DNA of 64,000 nucleotides, taken from assembly GCA_900230115.1 (NCBI GenBank), contig LT907983.1, positions 2,790,001 to 2,854,000 on the forward strand. Reading direction: 5' to 3'. Under the pieces are notes generated by a model. It did no database searches and was not told the origin of the DNA. It saw only the letters and a program-made list of their open reading frames with translations. The DNA comes from Spirosomataceae bacterium TFI 002. GTDB lineage: Bacteria; Bacteroidota; Bacteroidia; Cytophagales; Spirosomataceae. Shown piece after piece: positions 1 through 9,198 of the stretch; positions within the stretch are counted from its first letter, which is position 1; each line of letters starts with the position of its first letter. The translations under genes were made by a program, and so were the position numbers.

Positions 1-1
1 C

Positions 2-754
2 AATATGTCGATCCTGGGTTTAACTATTGATTATGGCCCTTATGGTTGGATGGAGGATTATGATCCTTCTTGGACTCCGAATACTACAGATAGGCAAAAT
101 AGGCGTTATCGCTTCGGAAATCAACCTAGGATTGTACTTTGGAATTTGGTGAAATTGGCCAATGCACTTTATCCTTTGGTAGAAGAAGCTAAGCCATTTG
201 AAGAAATACTGGAACAGTATCAAGTAGACTTTCAAACCGGATTCTTGGAAATGATGCGATCAAAGCTGGGGCTAAAAAGTCAACTTGAAAAAGATCAAGA
301 GTTGATTGATCAATTGGATGATGTCTTGCGGTTAATAGAAACGGACATGACTATTTTCTTTCGCCTTTTAAGTAGTGTGGAGGCATCTACAGCGAATCCA
401 CTTGAAGTCATTAATGAAGCATTTTATAAGCCTGAAGAGTTAGATAGCAAAGTGCTTGAAAAATGGGAGTTCTGGATGAATTCATACCAAGAGAGGCTTT
501 TGAAAGAGGGCCAGCCTGCTGAAGAACGAATAGAGTTGATGAGGAAGAATAACCCCAAATATGTACTTAGAAACTATATGGCACAACTAGCCATTGACAA
601 GGCTGACGAAGGCGATTATAGCTTAATAGCTGAGTTACACGAAATGCTAAAAAAGCCGTATGACGATCAAATTGAATATCAAAAATGGTTTGCCAAAAGA
701 CCAGATTGGGCAAGAGTAAAAGTGGGTTGTTCTATGCTTTCTTGTAGTTCTTAA
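2..754 (+). CDS. selO: Protein adenylyltransferase SelO, 3' part only
   Basis: This is the C-terminal part of SelO (YdiU/UPF0061), a pseudokinase-fold enzyme that transfers AMP from ATP to Ser, Thr or Tyr of target proteins. The frame is open at the left edge, so the true start lies outside the window. It opens with the conserved NMSILGLTIDYGP segment. In the family the Asn and the Asp nine residues later bind the metal, and the catalytic Asp sits just before this Asn, beyond the edge. The end, RPDWARVKVGCSMLSCSS, is the characteristic Cys-containing SelO tail. Its stop codon overlaps the stop of the convergent dioxygenase gene. Identification is secure; activity cannot be judged from a fragment. 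Confidence 0.93.
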   Translation, partial: NMSILGLTIDYGPYGWMEDYDPSWTPNTTDRQNRRYRFGNQPRIVLWNLVKLANALYPLVEEAKPFEEILEQYQVDFQTGFLEMMRSKLGLKSQLEKDQELIDQLDDVLRLIETDMTIFFRLLSSVEASTANPLEVINEAFYKPEELDSKVLEKWEFWMNSYQERLLKEGQPAEERIELMRKNNPKYVLRNYMAQLAIDKADEGDYSLIAELHEMLKKPYDDQIEYQKWFAKRPDWARVKVGCSMLSCSS

Positions 755-1509
755 CTTAAGAGTATAGTTCCTTTGTTTAGCGAACGTTGCCCTTTTTCAG
801 TTGCGAAGTATGAATTGCGACCGTGAAGTACTAATTCGTCATGAAAGAAAACCACGTCGTTTTTGCGAAGTAAAACCTCAGAAACTAAGCCTGACTTAAC
901 AATTCTAGTTTCTAAGAAATTATGAAAACGCTCAAATAAGTCTTTCTCTTCTGCAGAGTTTTCAGGATCTCCACAATAGTAATTCCAATTGAAATGATAC
1001 TTGTCTCCCTTCTTTTTTAAGATTGGAGAGTTCTTAAATTGTGGGCCTTTCGAAAACTTGATGGTGTGGGACTGAATATCGTTTAGTAACTCATTTTCAC
1101 CCGCCATTTCAAGTAATTCTACGACCTTGTTAGCATCAATAAAAACTGTAGCACCTCCTAGCTTAGCCTGACTCACGCAATAAAAGAACTGTACGTTTTC
1201 TTCAATATTTTCGTAAGATGCATCTGTGTGAAGTGGTTGGGCTACCGGAGCAGACCTATACTTATCTTTAATAGCGGGATCATATGTAATGTCAACCCAC
1301 CTTTTACCAGTAGGGTTGCCAGTAATGAGGTCCTCGTCAATGTCGTGTATCTTCCCAATTTGATCAGTGAACTTTGTGAAAAACTCAAGTGGTTCTTCTT
1401 CTAGTCCATAATCACGGAGAACTATTACTTTATATTTTTTAATCAATTCCGTCATCTCCTGAGGAGAATAATTGATGTCTTTATATGTCTTCTCTATTAA
1501 AAACTCCAT
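751..1509 (-). CDS. TauD/TfdA-family Fe(II)/2-oxoglutarate dioxygenase
   Basis: A 252-residue non-heme iron dioxygenase of the TauD/TfdA superfamily. The metal motif His94-x-Asp96 is visible in QPLHTDASY, and a distal His229 in LVLHGRNSY with an Arg at 242 completes the expected H-x-D...H...R pattern for iron and 2-oxoglutarate binding. Length is near the family norm of about 260-300. These enzymes hydroxylate small molecules, such as sulfonates, carnitine precursors or nonribosomal peptides; the substrate cannot be told from the sequence. It is convergent with selO, with stop codons overlapping by two bases, and has no obvious operon partner. There is no signal peptide, so it is probably cytoplasmic. 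Confidence 0.82.
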   Translation of the reverse strand: MEFLIEKTYKDINYSPQEMTELIKKYKVIVLRDYGLEEEPLEFFTKFTDQIGKIHDIDEDLITGNPTGKRWVDITYDPAIKDKYRSAPVAQPLHTDASYENIEENVQFFYCVSQAKLGGATVFIDANKVVELLEMAGENELLNDIQSHTIKFSKGPQFKNSPILKKKGDKYHFNWNYYCGDPENSAEEKDLFERFHNFLETRIVKSGLVSEVLLRKNDVVFFHDELVLHGRNSYFATEKGQRSLNKGTILLS

Positions 1510-1629
1510 AAGATGCTTTTCAATTACTAATAATGATTGTCAAAGATATTCTTTCTTCAAAGGATATACCAATTCTTCAATCTCAAAATTACATAAACCC
1601 TTTTAGTCAGGTTAATAACTAGAAATATT

Positions 1630-2916
1630 TTAGTGTTTTATTAAGAATAGTGTACTCGGAGGGGGAGTTGGTAATGCTGATTCTTTATCCCTGTTTTTAC
1701 CTAAGGACTCCCACTGCAATTCATATGAATGTCCATCAGTGGAATGTCCCATGTCATTCGCTTTTTGACTGATCAATTTATTGAAAACGCCACTTTCAGG
1801 TTTTGTTTCAGAGTAAATTTCATCGGTTACAGTTAAGCTATTATCAACAACAATTTTACCATTTCCATATTTGATGTGCCAAAAGCTAACTTCGAAATTT
1901 TTCTGGTTGATTAGTTCTAGTTTTTTAATTTTTAGCTCACTATTTATACTACCGTTTCCAGAGAATTCCCATCGGTAATCCCAGTTTGTCAATTGTTTTG
2001 TATTCCAAGTATTGTTCTCAAAGCGGCTACAATAGAGCTGAATGTTTCCCGAACTGTCGTATTTATGAAACACAAACGTTGGTTTTTTGTCCTTATCCAA
2101 GCAAAACCTAAAACCACCATTAATTAGGCCTCCTTTTGGTTGAGTTGGGTCTGCAATTACTCTTTTTTCGTTGGCGGTAATGGGTAAAGTTAAAGCTTCA
2201 TTTTTTGCTGTGTACCAATTTATAAGGTCTGGGCTTTTCATATATGATAGGTCGTGGTTGGTAGAGCAATCAGGTGTATCTCTCCATACCCAAGAAGTGT
2301 GATAATAACCATCGGAGCCAAGTTTTGGTAAGGAGATGTAGGCGTTCATTTGACCTTGGCCATCTGTCAAGGGAGTATCAAGCAGTCTTGTCCATTTTTT
2401 GCTTTTGGAATTGTAGAGGTTATAAATTTGATTTCCGTTTCCACTACCTCCGTCTCTATAAGTGAATAGCAAATTGCCATCTTTAGTAGTCATAAATTGA
2501 GGATAAGTACATCTTAACTCTTCTTTTCCAGTCATAGTCGAAACTCTTTTTAAAGAGCTAATATCTCTCGGCTTATCTCCTTTGAAATAAATTAGAGGTA
2601 CGGCATGCATATTCCCGGAAAGGTGAATGTAACCGTCGCTATCAATTCCTATTGTGACATAGTTGTGGCTATCCCAGCCAAGGATGGTTTCAGGGCTTTT
2701 TGGTAGAATTGTAATATTAAATTTATTTTCATTTAGCTTTCTTTGTCCAACGGTCATACGCCTTTCGGAGTTGTAGTAGGCGACGTATTGGTAGTCGCCA
2801 TCACTGAGTAAAGAAAACCCAACTTGATGTCCAGACCAAACTTTGTCTATTTCAATTCGGTTTTGGGCATAGCTCGAGAAAGCCGCTAATAATAAAATGG
2901 CTGCAAAAAATCGCAT
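1630..2916 (-). CDS. Secreted BNR-4 repeat protein (putative polysaccharide-active enzyme)
   Basis: The chosen start, MRFFAAILLLAAFSSYAQ, is a clear Sec signal peptide; an in-frame ATG 66 bases upstream would bury it, so it is rejected. The mature protein of about 410 residues has the BNR_4 pattern: YVAYYNSERRMTVGQRKL, then WDSHNYVTIGIDSDGYIHLSGNMH, later WVWRDTP and FSFWH-type blades. This points to a seven-bladed beta-propeller as in ulvan/rhamnogalacturonan lyase-like families (PL24/PL25 type) or sialidase-like proteins. The conserved SHNY...GNMH segment probably lines the active site. It likely acts outside the cytoplasm on plant or algal polysaccharide. Exact substrate and catalytic class remain open. 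Confidence 0.7.
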   Translation of the reverse strand: MRFFAAILLLAAFSSYAQNRIEIDKVWSGHQVGFSLLSDGDYQYVAYYNSERRMTVGQRKLNENKFNITILPKSPETILGWDSHNYVTIGIDSDGYIHLSGNMHAVPLIYFKGDKPRDISSLKRVSTMTGKEELRCTYPQFMTTKDGNLLFTYRDGGSGNGNQIYNLYNSKSKKWTRLLDTPLTDGQGQMNAYISLPKLGSDGYYHTSWVWRDTPDCSTNHDLSYMKSPDLINWYTAKNEALTLPITANEKRVIADPTQPKGGLINGGFRFCLDKDKKPTFVFHKYDSSGNIQLYCSRFENNTWNTKQLTNWDYRWEFSGNGSINSELKIKKLELINQKNFEVSFWHIKYGNGKIVVDNSLTVTDEIYSETKPESGVFNKLISQKANDMGHSTDGHSYELQWESLGKNRDKESALPTPPPSTLFLIKH

Positions 2917-3091
2917 TATGTAAATTTGTATTTGATTGAATAAATATAAATTGAAGATAAGGTTTTCTTCTTCTTGAAGCAAAATCTATGAGTTACATTG
3001 AATTGTCATTTTTAAACATGACATTAATCATGAGAGGAATTGAAATAATGCCGCATTTTCGCAGCTGTAAACAGCATAAATGATTTTATAA

Positions 3092-5185
3092 ATGAGCAAG
3101 GGAATATATATTGCCACAACTGGCCCCAATAGTGGAAAATCAATCGTATCGATTGGAATGATGCAGCTGTTACTTGGCAAGGCTGCAAAAATTGGCTATT
3201 TCAGGCCAATAATTGATGACCAGCGTGAAGGTAAAATGGATAATCATATTCGAACAATGATTAACCACTTCGAATTAAATATTAATCCTAAAAATGCATA
3301 TGCATATACCCGAAGTGAGATTATTCAACTTAAAAACCAAGGTAAGGAGGGGCAGATCGTTAACCGTATCATTGATAAGTATAAAGCACTTGAAGATAAT
3401 TTCGATTTCATTTTAGTTGAAGGAACTGATTTCTCAGGAGAGGGGTCAATTATAGAGTGGGATATCAATGTTCTTATTGCTAAAAACCTTGGAATACCTG
3501 CAATTATATTAGCATCTGGAGTAGGGAAAACTTTGGAGGAGTTAAGTGGGAACTTGCAAATCGCTTATGATTCTTTCCAAGAAAATGGTGTTCAGGTTTT
3601 AATGGCCATTGCCAATAAGGTTCAGCCAGAAAATATCGAAAAAGTAAAAACAGTATTAGATTCATGTATTCCTCCTAGTGTATTAAAAGAGGTTATTCCG
3701 CAAAATACAACTCTGGCTTTCCCGTCTCTAAAAGAGATAGTGGATGAACTAAATGCTAAAGTACTTTTTGGCGAATCATACCTAAATAATCAAGCTGGCA
3801 ATTTTAGCGTAGGGGCTATGCAGCTAAGGAATTACTTAACACACTTGAAAGAAAGTAGCCTTGTTATAACTCCTGGCGATCGAGCTGATATAATTTTGGG
3901 AGCCCTGCAAGCGAACTTATCTGCGAACTATCCATCAATTTCTGGTATTGTGCTTACGGGAGGATTAATTCCCGAAGAGTCTATTTTGAAGTTAATTGAA
4001 GGCTTGTCGGATGTTGTCCCAATTATATCTGTACAAGAAGGGACTTTCTCTATTACCAATAGGATTGGTGATATAAAACCAAGGGTTTATGCGGAAAATG
4101 TCGAGAAAATAAGGATATCGAAGCAGGTATTTGAGCAGAATGTAAATGTAGAGGAGCTTGCCAATCGACTGATTACATTTCAGGCTAGTGGTATTACACC
4201 AAGAATGTTTCAATATAATCTTGTTAAACGAGCACAAAGTAAAAAGAAACATATTGTTCTTCCCGAAGGCTACGACGAAAGAATACTTAACGCGGCTTAT
4301 CAATTACTCGAATCTGGAGCTGTTGATTTAACGCTGCTCGGCGATAGGAGCAAGATTGCGGCATTATTAGTTAATCTTGATATTCCATTGGATTTAGATA
4401 AGCTTAATGTTATCAATCCTACGGATTCTGATAAGTTTGATGAATATGCTAACACACTATATGAACTTAGAAAACATAAGAACCTGAACCTTGCAATGGC
4501 CCGTGACTTGATGGAAGATGTTTCCTATTTTGGAACAATGATGGTTTATTTGGGAGATGCAGATGGTATGGTATCTGGAGCAGTTCATACAACACAACAC
4601 ACTATTCGACCAGCTTTACAATTTGTGAAAACGAAGCCTGGAGTTTCTGTTGTTTCTTCAGTGTTTTTCATGTGTCTGCCAGATAGAGTAACCGTATATG
4701 GAGATTGTGCAATAAACCCTAATCCAACTGCGGAAGAACTTGCTGAAATAGCTATATCTTCGGCAGAAACAAGTGTATCATTCGGAATTGATCCTAAAAT
4801 AGCTATGTTGTCCTACTCGTCAGGGACATCAGGTGTAGGTGCGGATGTGGATATTGTAAGAAAAGCAACTGAGATTGTAAAGCAAAAAAGACCAGATTTG
4901 AAAGTCGAAGGGCCTATTCAATACGATGCCGCGGTAGATATGAAGATAGGAAAAAGTAAACTGCCAGACTCTGAGGTTGCTGGTCAAGCGAGTATTTTTA
5001 TTTTCCCTGACCTAAACACTGGAAATAATACCTACAAAGCCGTCCAAAGAGAAACGGGTGCTTTGGCAATAGGCCCTATACTACAAGGCCTAAATAAGCC
5101 GGTGAATGATCTGAGTAGGGGCTGTACCGTAATAGATATTTTTAACACTGTGATTATCACTGCCATTCAGGCCCAAGGAGAATAA
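3092..5185 (+). CDS. pta: Phosphate acetyltransferase, long form
   Basis: Converts acetyl-CoA and phosphate to acetyl phosphate in the acetate overflow pathway. The 697 residues match the long Pta form. An N-terminal P-loop domain resembles dethiobiotin synthetase (TTGPNSGKS at residues 9-17), a DRTGG-type domain lies around 215-325, and the catalytic PTA domain runs from about 371 to the end (start RMFQYNLVKRAQ; later YSSGTSGVGADVDIV and GPIQYDAAVD). The long form usually carries regulatory N-terminal domains. The stop is one base from the ackA start, so the pair is surely cotranscribed and translationally coupled. The start is the first in-frame ATG after a stretch without coding signal. 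Confidence 0.96.
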   Translation: MSKGIYIATTGPNSGKSIVSIGMMQLLLGKAAKIGYFRPIIDDQREGKMDNHIRTMINHFELNINPKNAYAYTRSEIIQLKNQGKEGQIVNRIIDKYKALEDNFDFILVEGTDFSGEGSIIEWDINVLIAKNLGIPAIILASGVGKTLEELSGNLQIAYDSFQENGVQVLMAIANKVQPENIEKVKTVLDSCIPPSVLKEVIPQNTTLAFPSLKEIVDELNAKVLFGESYLNNQAGNFSVGAMQLRNYLTHLKESSLVITPGDRADIILGALQANLSANYPSISGIVLTGGLIPEESILKLIEGLSDVVPIISVQEGTFSITNRIGDIKPRVYAENVEKIRISKQVFEQNVNVEELANRLITFQASGITPRMFQYNLVKRAQSKKKHIVLPEGYDERILNAAYQLLESGAVDLTLLGDRSKIAALLVNLDIPLDLDKLNVINPTDSDKFDEYANTLYELRKHKNLNLAMARDLMEDVSYFGTMMVYLGDADGMVSGAVHTTQHTIRPALQFVKTKPGVSVVSSVFFMCLPDRVTVYGDCAINPNPTAEELAEIAISSAETSVSFGIDPKIAMLSYSSGTSGVGADVDIVRKATEIVKQKRPDLKVEGPIQYDAAVDMKIGKSKLPDSEVAGQASIFIFPDLNTGNNTYKAVQRETGALAIGPILQGLNKPVNDLSRGCTVIDIFNTVIITAIQAQGE

Positions 5186-5186
5186 T

Positions 5187-6371
5187 ATGAATATTTTAGT
5201 TTTAAATTCTGGGAGTTCTTCAATCAAATATCAAGTGATTGAGATGCCTAGTAGAGAGGTGCTGTGCTCAGGCTTATTAGAAAGGATTGGTCATGCCGAT
5301 GCTCAAGTTTCTCATAAACCCAATAGAGGTGGGTTGAAAAAGGAATTGGAGATTTTGGATCATAAGGCAGGACTTGCATTGATAGCTTCCATAATTATGG
5401 ACGAAAGTTATGGTGTGATCCGAGATCCTACAGATATTCATGCTGTTGGACACAGGGTTGTTCATGGGGGTGATCAATTTTCCAATACGGTATTAATAAA
5501 CGAAGATGTTAAAGATCAAATTCAGAAGTTTTGCTCCTTAGCACCGCTACACAACCCGGCGAATTTACAAGGCATATTAATGGCTGAAGAAGTTTTTGAA
5601 AGTGCAATACAAGTAGCTGTTTTCGATACTGCTTTTCATCAATCGATCTCTAGAAAAGCGTATACTTATGCTATTCCAAGAAAACTGACTGGTGAAATAG
5701 GGATAAGGCTTTATGGGTTTCATGGAACTAGTCATAAATATGTGTCGCAAAAAGCTATTGATTATTTAGGTGTAAAGAGTAACAAGATTATTACAATTCA
5801 CTTAGGAAATGGGTGTAGTGTTACTGCTGTTAAAAATGGAAAGAGCTTTGATCATAGTCTTGGGTTTAGTCCATTGAATGGATTGGTAATGGGAACAAGG
5901 AGCGGTGATATAGATCACTCTATTATTTTTCATTTAGTAGATAATTTGGGTTACGACCTTGCCACAGTTAGCAAAATGCTGATTAAGGAAAGCGGGATGT
6001 TGGGGCTTACTGGCTTTAGTGACCTAAGAGATATTCAAAGTGCCGCTGAGAATGGAAATGAAGATTGTAAGCTTGCTTTAGAGATAAATTCTTATCGAAT
6101 AAAGAAATACATTGGTGCTTATGCAAGTGCGATGAATGGTTTAGATGCCATAGTTTTTACTGCTGGTATTGGAGAAAACTCTAATTTGTTGCGTTCGATG
6201 GTTTGCTCTGAAATGGATTTTTTGGGAATCGAAATAAACGAAAGTAAAAACAGCGAAAAGCTTGATGAGCTCATAGATGTTAGTGGTAGTGGTGCTAAAG
6301 TGAAAACATTGGTAATTGCCACAAATGAGGAGCTCGAAATTGCTGAACAAACTTTTGATTTGCTAGCATAA
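5187..6371 (+). CDS. ackA: Acetate kinase
   Basis: Interconverts acetyl phosphate plus ADP with acetate plus ATP, completing the Pta-AckA route for substrate-level phosphorylation. At 394 residues it has the usual length. The N terminus MNILVLNSGSSSIKYQ is the ASKHA phosphate-binding signature, GFHGTSHKYVS near residue 180 is the second acetokinase signature, and AGIGENS near the C terminus completes the nucleotide site. It starts one base after the pta stop codon. The downstream glycoside hydrolase begins after 48 bases, so read-through into it is possible but not shown. Confidence 0.97.
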   Translation: MNILVLNSGSSSIKYQVIEMPSREVLCSGLLERIGHADAQVSHKPNRGGLKKELEILDHKAGLALIASIIMDESYGVIRDPTDIHAVGHRVVHGGDQFSNTVLINEDVKDQIQKFCSLAPLHNPANLQGILMAEEVFESAIQVAVFDTAFHQSISRKAYTYAIPRKLTGEIGIRLYGFHGTSHKYVSQKAIDYLGVKSNKIITIHLGNGCSVTAVKNGKSFDHSLGFSPLNGLVMGTRSGDIDHSIIFHLVDNLGYDLATVSKMLIKESGMLGLTGFSDLRDIQSAAENGNEDCKLALEINSYRIKKYIGAYASAMNGLDAIVFTAGIGENSNLLRSMVCSEMDFLGIEINESKNSEKLDELIDVSGSGAKVKTLVIATNEELEIAEQTFDLLA

Positions 6372-6419
6372 GTTTATTGAGTTTTAAATGTGTAATTTAG
6401 TTTTTCAACAATTTTTTGA

Positions 6420-8204
6420 ATGAAAAAACTAAGCATACATATATTATTTTTCCTAGTCGGTAATTTTGTCTTGGGGCAATCTGCCATTATCCATCAGGTT
6501 TTATATTTAGATTTTGAAATTCAATCTTTGAGTGAAAAGTCACCAGAAAATCCATTTACGGATTATAGACTTCAAGTAGAGTTTAAGAATGGGAAGAGTA
6601 CATTTTCTGTGCCAGGGTATTTTGCGGCCGATGGAAAGTCAGCTGAGTCTAGTGCAAGTGAAGGTAGGATTTGGAGAGTGAACTTTACACCTAATCAGGT
6701 TGGAAATTGGACATATGCCGTTTCTTTCAAAAAAGGAAAAAACATTGCTGTTGATGACGATGCATATACGGGTATAGCTGTTACTCCACATGATGGGAAA
6801 ACTGGAGTAATTCAGATAACGGCCGCTTCTACTGAAGTAAAAGGTTTTGAGAATTCTGGTCGGTTGAAGTATAACAATAGTCGTTACTTATTCACAGAAG
6901 ATGGGAAGCCATTCTTAAAGTTTGGCACAAATTCTCCAGAGAACTTTTTAGCATATAATAAGTTTGACGCGACTTACCCTTATGATCCCAGAAAGTCGTT
7001 TCCAAAAACATGGGAGCCTCATGTTAAAGACTGGAAAGTAGGAGACCCAACTTGGCAGGGGGATAAAGGAAAAGGGATAATCGGAGCATTGAATTATTTG
7101 GCATCTAAAGGTATGAACTGTGTTTATGCTTTAACCCTAAATATTGAAGGTGATGCAAGAGATGTTTGGCCATTTATAAGCCATGAGAAAAAAGATTTTC
7201 TGAGATACGATGTGAGTAAGTTAGCACAATGGGATATTGTAATAAGCCATGCCGAAAAGCTAGGTATTGTGATGAATCTCGTTACACAGGAGAAAGAAAA
7301 CGAATTGATTTTAGATGACGGATATACAGGTTTGGAGCGAAAGCTGTATTACAGAGAATTGATCGCAAGGTTTGGACATCATAAGAATATTATTTGGAAT
7401 ATGGGCGAAGAGAACGGACAAGTTGAGTTTTGGCCACAAGGTCAAAATGATCAACAACGTTTCTCCATGATAAGGTATCTCAAAGATCATGATCCATACA
7501 AGAATGTGTTAGTAATTCACACCATGTCTGAAGAAGATCATCGAGTTCATATTTTGGAAGGTTTATTAGCTTTCGATCGATTGGATGGATTGTCTATGCA
7601 AGTTTCGAATGTTTATAACATTCACCATGATTTCAAAAACTGGAGCAATAGATCGGCATCTAAAGGAAGACCTTGGATCATGATGATGGATGAGATTGGG
7701 CCTTGGCATACGGGAACTAGAACGGATGCTGACGACCCAAAACATGATACCTTAAGGCTAGAAGTGCTTTGGGGAACCCTTATGGCGGGAGGTGCCGGCG
7801 TGGAGTGGTATTTCGGATGGTTAATGTCTCCTCACGACTTAAATGCTGAAGACTGGAGAAGCAGGAATAATATATGGGAGCAGTCGGCTGTAGCTCACGA
7901 GTTTTTCAAACAAATACCTTTTACCGAAATGTCCACTGCGGATCAGTTAATTACAAATCCGAAAGATTATTGTTTTGCAAAAGACGGTGAAGTTTATGCT
8001 ATCTATTTAAAGCATGGTGGTACAACTAGCCTTAACTTGAGCAAGCATAAAGGGAGATTTGTCATCAAATGGTATAATCCCAGAACTGGCGGGAAGATGC
8101 AAATAGGTTCCAAGGCTGAGCTAACGGGTGGTGATTTAGAGAATATTGGAACTCCGCCAAGTGACATGACTGAGGATTGGGCTATTTTGATTACAAAGAA
8201 GTAG
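6420..8204 (+). CDS. Secreted DUF5060-type glycoside hydrolase (apiosidase-like)
   Basis: A 594-residue exported protein; MKKLSIHILFFLVGNFVLGQ is a signal peptide. The first part of the mature chain (about 25-110) has the DUF5060 beta-sandwich pattern (DYRLQVEFKNGKSTFSVPGYFAADG, RIWRVNFTPNQVGNWTYAV). Residues of about 135-510 form a DUF4038-like TIM barrel with candidate acidic catalytic residues in IIWNMGEENG and MMDEIGPWH. The C-terminal part resembles the small beta domain often called putative collagen-binding (KWYNPRTGGKMQIG). Relatives are plant cell-wall glycosidases. The exact sugar is unknown. It follows ackA on the same strand but is functionally unrelated, so it is probably independently transcribed. 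Confidence 0.75.
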   Translation: MKKLSIHILFFLVGNFVLGQSAIIHQVLYLDFEIQSLSEKSPENPFTDYRLQVEFKNGKSTFSVPGYFAADGKSAESSASEGRIWRVNFTPNQVGNWTYAVSFKKGKNIAVDDDAYTGIAVTPHDGKTGVIQITAASTEVKGFENSGRLKYNNSRYLFTEDGKPFLKFGTNSPENFLAYNKFDATYPYDPRKSFPKTWEPHVKDWKVGDPTWQGDKGKGIIGALNYLASKGMNCVYALTLNIEGDARDVWPFISHEKKDFLRYDVSKLAQWDIVISHAEKLGIVMNLVTQEKENELILDDGYTGLERKLYYRELIARFGHHKNIIWNMGEENGQVEFWPQGQNDQQRFSMIRYLKDHDPYKNVLVIHTMSEEDHRVHILEGLLAFDRLDGLSMQVSNVYNIHHDFKNWSNRSASKGRPWIMMMDEIGPWHTGTRTDADDPKHDTLRLEVLWGTLMAGGAGVEWYFGWLMSPHDLNAEDWRSRNNIWEQSAVAHEFFKQIPFTEMSTADQLITNPKDYCFAKDGEVYAIYLKHGGTTSLNLSKHKGRFVIKWYNPRTGGKMQIGSKAELTGGDLENIGTPPSDMTEDWAILITKK

Positions 8205-8263
8205 TTGAGATAAGACTTTTTAAAGAGGGAAGGTTTAGAACTGCACTTCCCGAAAAAAATATA

Positions 8264-8271
8264 TAATTTTG
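8264..8271 (+). promoter_or_regulatory. Candidate Bacteroidota -7 box upstream of fabI
   Basis: TAATTTTG fits the Bacteroidota -7 consensus TAnnTTTG and lies 32 bases before the fabI start in the glycoside hydrolase-fabI gap. No convincing -33 TTG-type element is seen at the expected spacing, so this is only a candidate. Confidence 0.35.
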
Positions 8272-8303
8272 AAGCAAAATAAGAATACTTAAACTACTCT
8301 CAA

Positions 8304-9116
8304 ATGGCATACGGTTTACTGAAAGGAAAGAAAGGAATTATCTCAGGTGCATTAGATGAAAACTCTATTGCTTGGAAAGCAGCACTAAAAGCTCATGAAG
8401 AAGGAGCACAAATTGTGCTTACCAATGCTCCAATAGCAATGAGAATGGGTAAAATTAATGAATTAGCAGAAATGGTTGGTGCGGAAATCGTACCGGCAGA
8501 TGCTACTTCAGTGGAGGATTTGACTACACTTTATGAAAAGTCGACTGAAATTTTGGATGGAAAGATGGACTTTGTATTGCACTCTATCGGAATGTCTCCT
8601 AATATCCGTAAAGGGAGAGAGTATGGTGACCTCAATTATGATTGGTACCTAAAGAGCATCGATATTTCAGCTTTATCTTTTCATAAATTCATGCACGTTG
8701 CCGAAAAGCTAGATGCACTTAATGAGTGGGCTTCAGTTGTAGGCTTGTCTTACATAGCTGCTCAAAGAACTTATCCATTTTATACTGATATGGCAGATGC
8801 CAAGGCAGTTTTGGAGTCTATTGCTAGGGGATATGGTTATAGATTGGGGAAAGCAAAAAATGTAAGGGTAAATACAATATCTCAGTCACCTACACCAACT
8901 ACTGCTGGTGCTGGGATTGGAGGTTTTGATTCGTTTTACGAGTTTGCAGAGAAGATGTCTCCATTAGGAAATGCAACGGCAGAAGATTGTGCGAACTATA
9001 TCATTATGCTATTTAGTGATCTTACTAAAATGGTTACAATGCAGAATCTATTCCATGATGGTGGTTATTCTAATACAGGTATATCAGAAGAGATTATAGA
9101 GATGATGGGGAAGTAA
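8304..9116 (+). CDS. fabI: Enoyl-[acyl-carrier-protein] reductase [NADH]
   Basis: Catalyses the last reductive step of fatty-acid elongation. At 270 residues it is a divergent short-chain dehydrogenase of FabI type. The nucleotide-binding N terminus reads GALDENSIAWKAA in place of the classical GxGxxG, which is typical of FabI, and the catalytic pair is Tyr160-x6-Lys167 (YTDMADAK). SIGMSPNIRKG and RVNTISQSPTPTTA match the family's substrate-binding regions. It is flanked by a candidate promoter upstream and a strong hairpin terminator downstream, so it appears to be a monocistronic unit. Confidence 0.95.
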   Translation: MAYGLLKGKKGIISGALDENSIAWKAALKAHEEGAQIVLTNAPIAMRMGKINELAEMVGAEIVPADATSVEDLTTLYEKSTEILDGKMDFVLHSIGMSPNIRKGREYGDLNYDWYLKSIDISALSFHKFMHVAEKLDALNEWASVVGLSYIAAQRTYPFYTDMADAKAVLESIARGYGYRLGKAKNVRVNTISQSPTPTTAGAGIGGFDSFYEFAEKMSPLGNATAEDCANYIIMLFSDLTKMVTMQNLFHDGGYSNTGISEEIIEMMGK

Positions 9117-9143
9117 TTTGGCTTTCTCCATTACCAAATATTG

Positions 9144-9179
9144 AAAAAGTCAACATGCTTTTGCACGTTGACTTTTTTG
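9144..9179. terminator. Bidirectional intrinsic terminator, fabI / dipeptidase
   Basis: An 11-bp perfect stem (AAAAAGTCAAC paired with GTTGACTTTTT) extends by three further pairs after one mismatch, with a TTTT loop. The A-tract and T-tract on either side allow termination of both convergent genes, fabI and the dipeptidase. Confidence 0.9.
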
Positions 9180-9198
9180 TAACCGACCTCTATATTTT

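Noticed and set aside
751-754. Overlapping convergent stop codons of selO and the dioxygenase as a regulatory device
   Set aside because: The same TTAA-type stop overlap occurs at 45200-45203; it is a common result of gene packing in AT-rich DNA.
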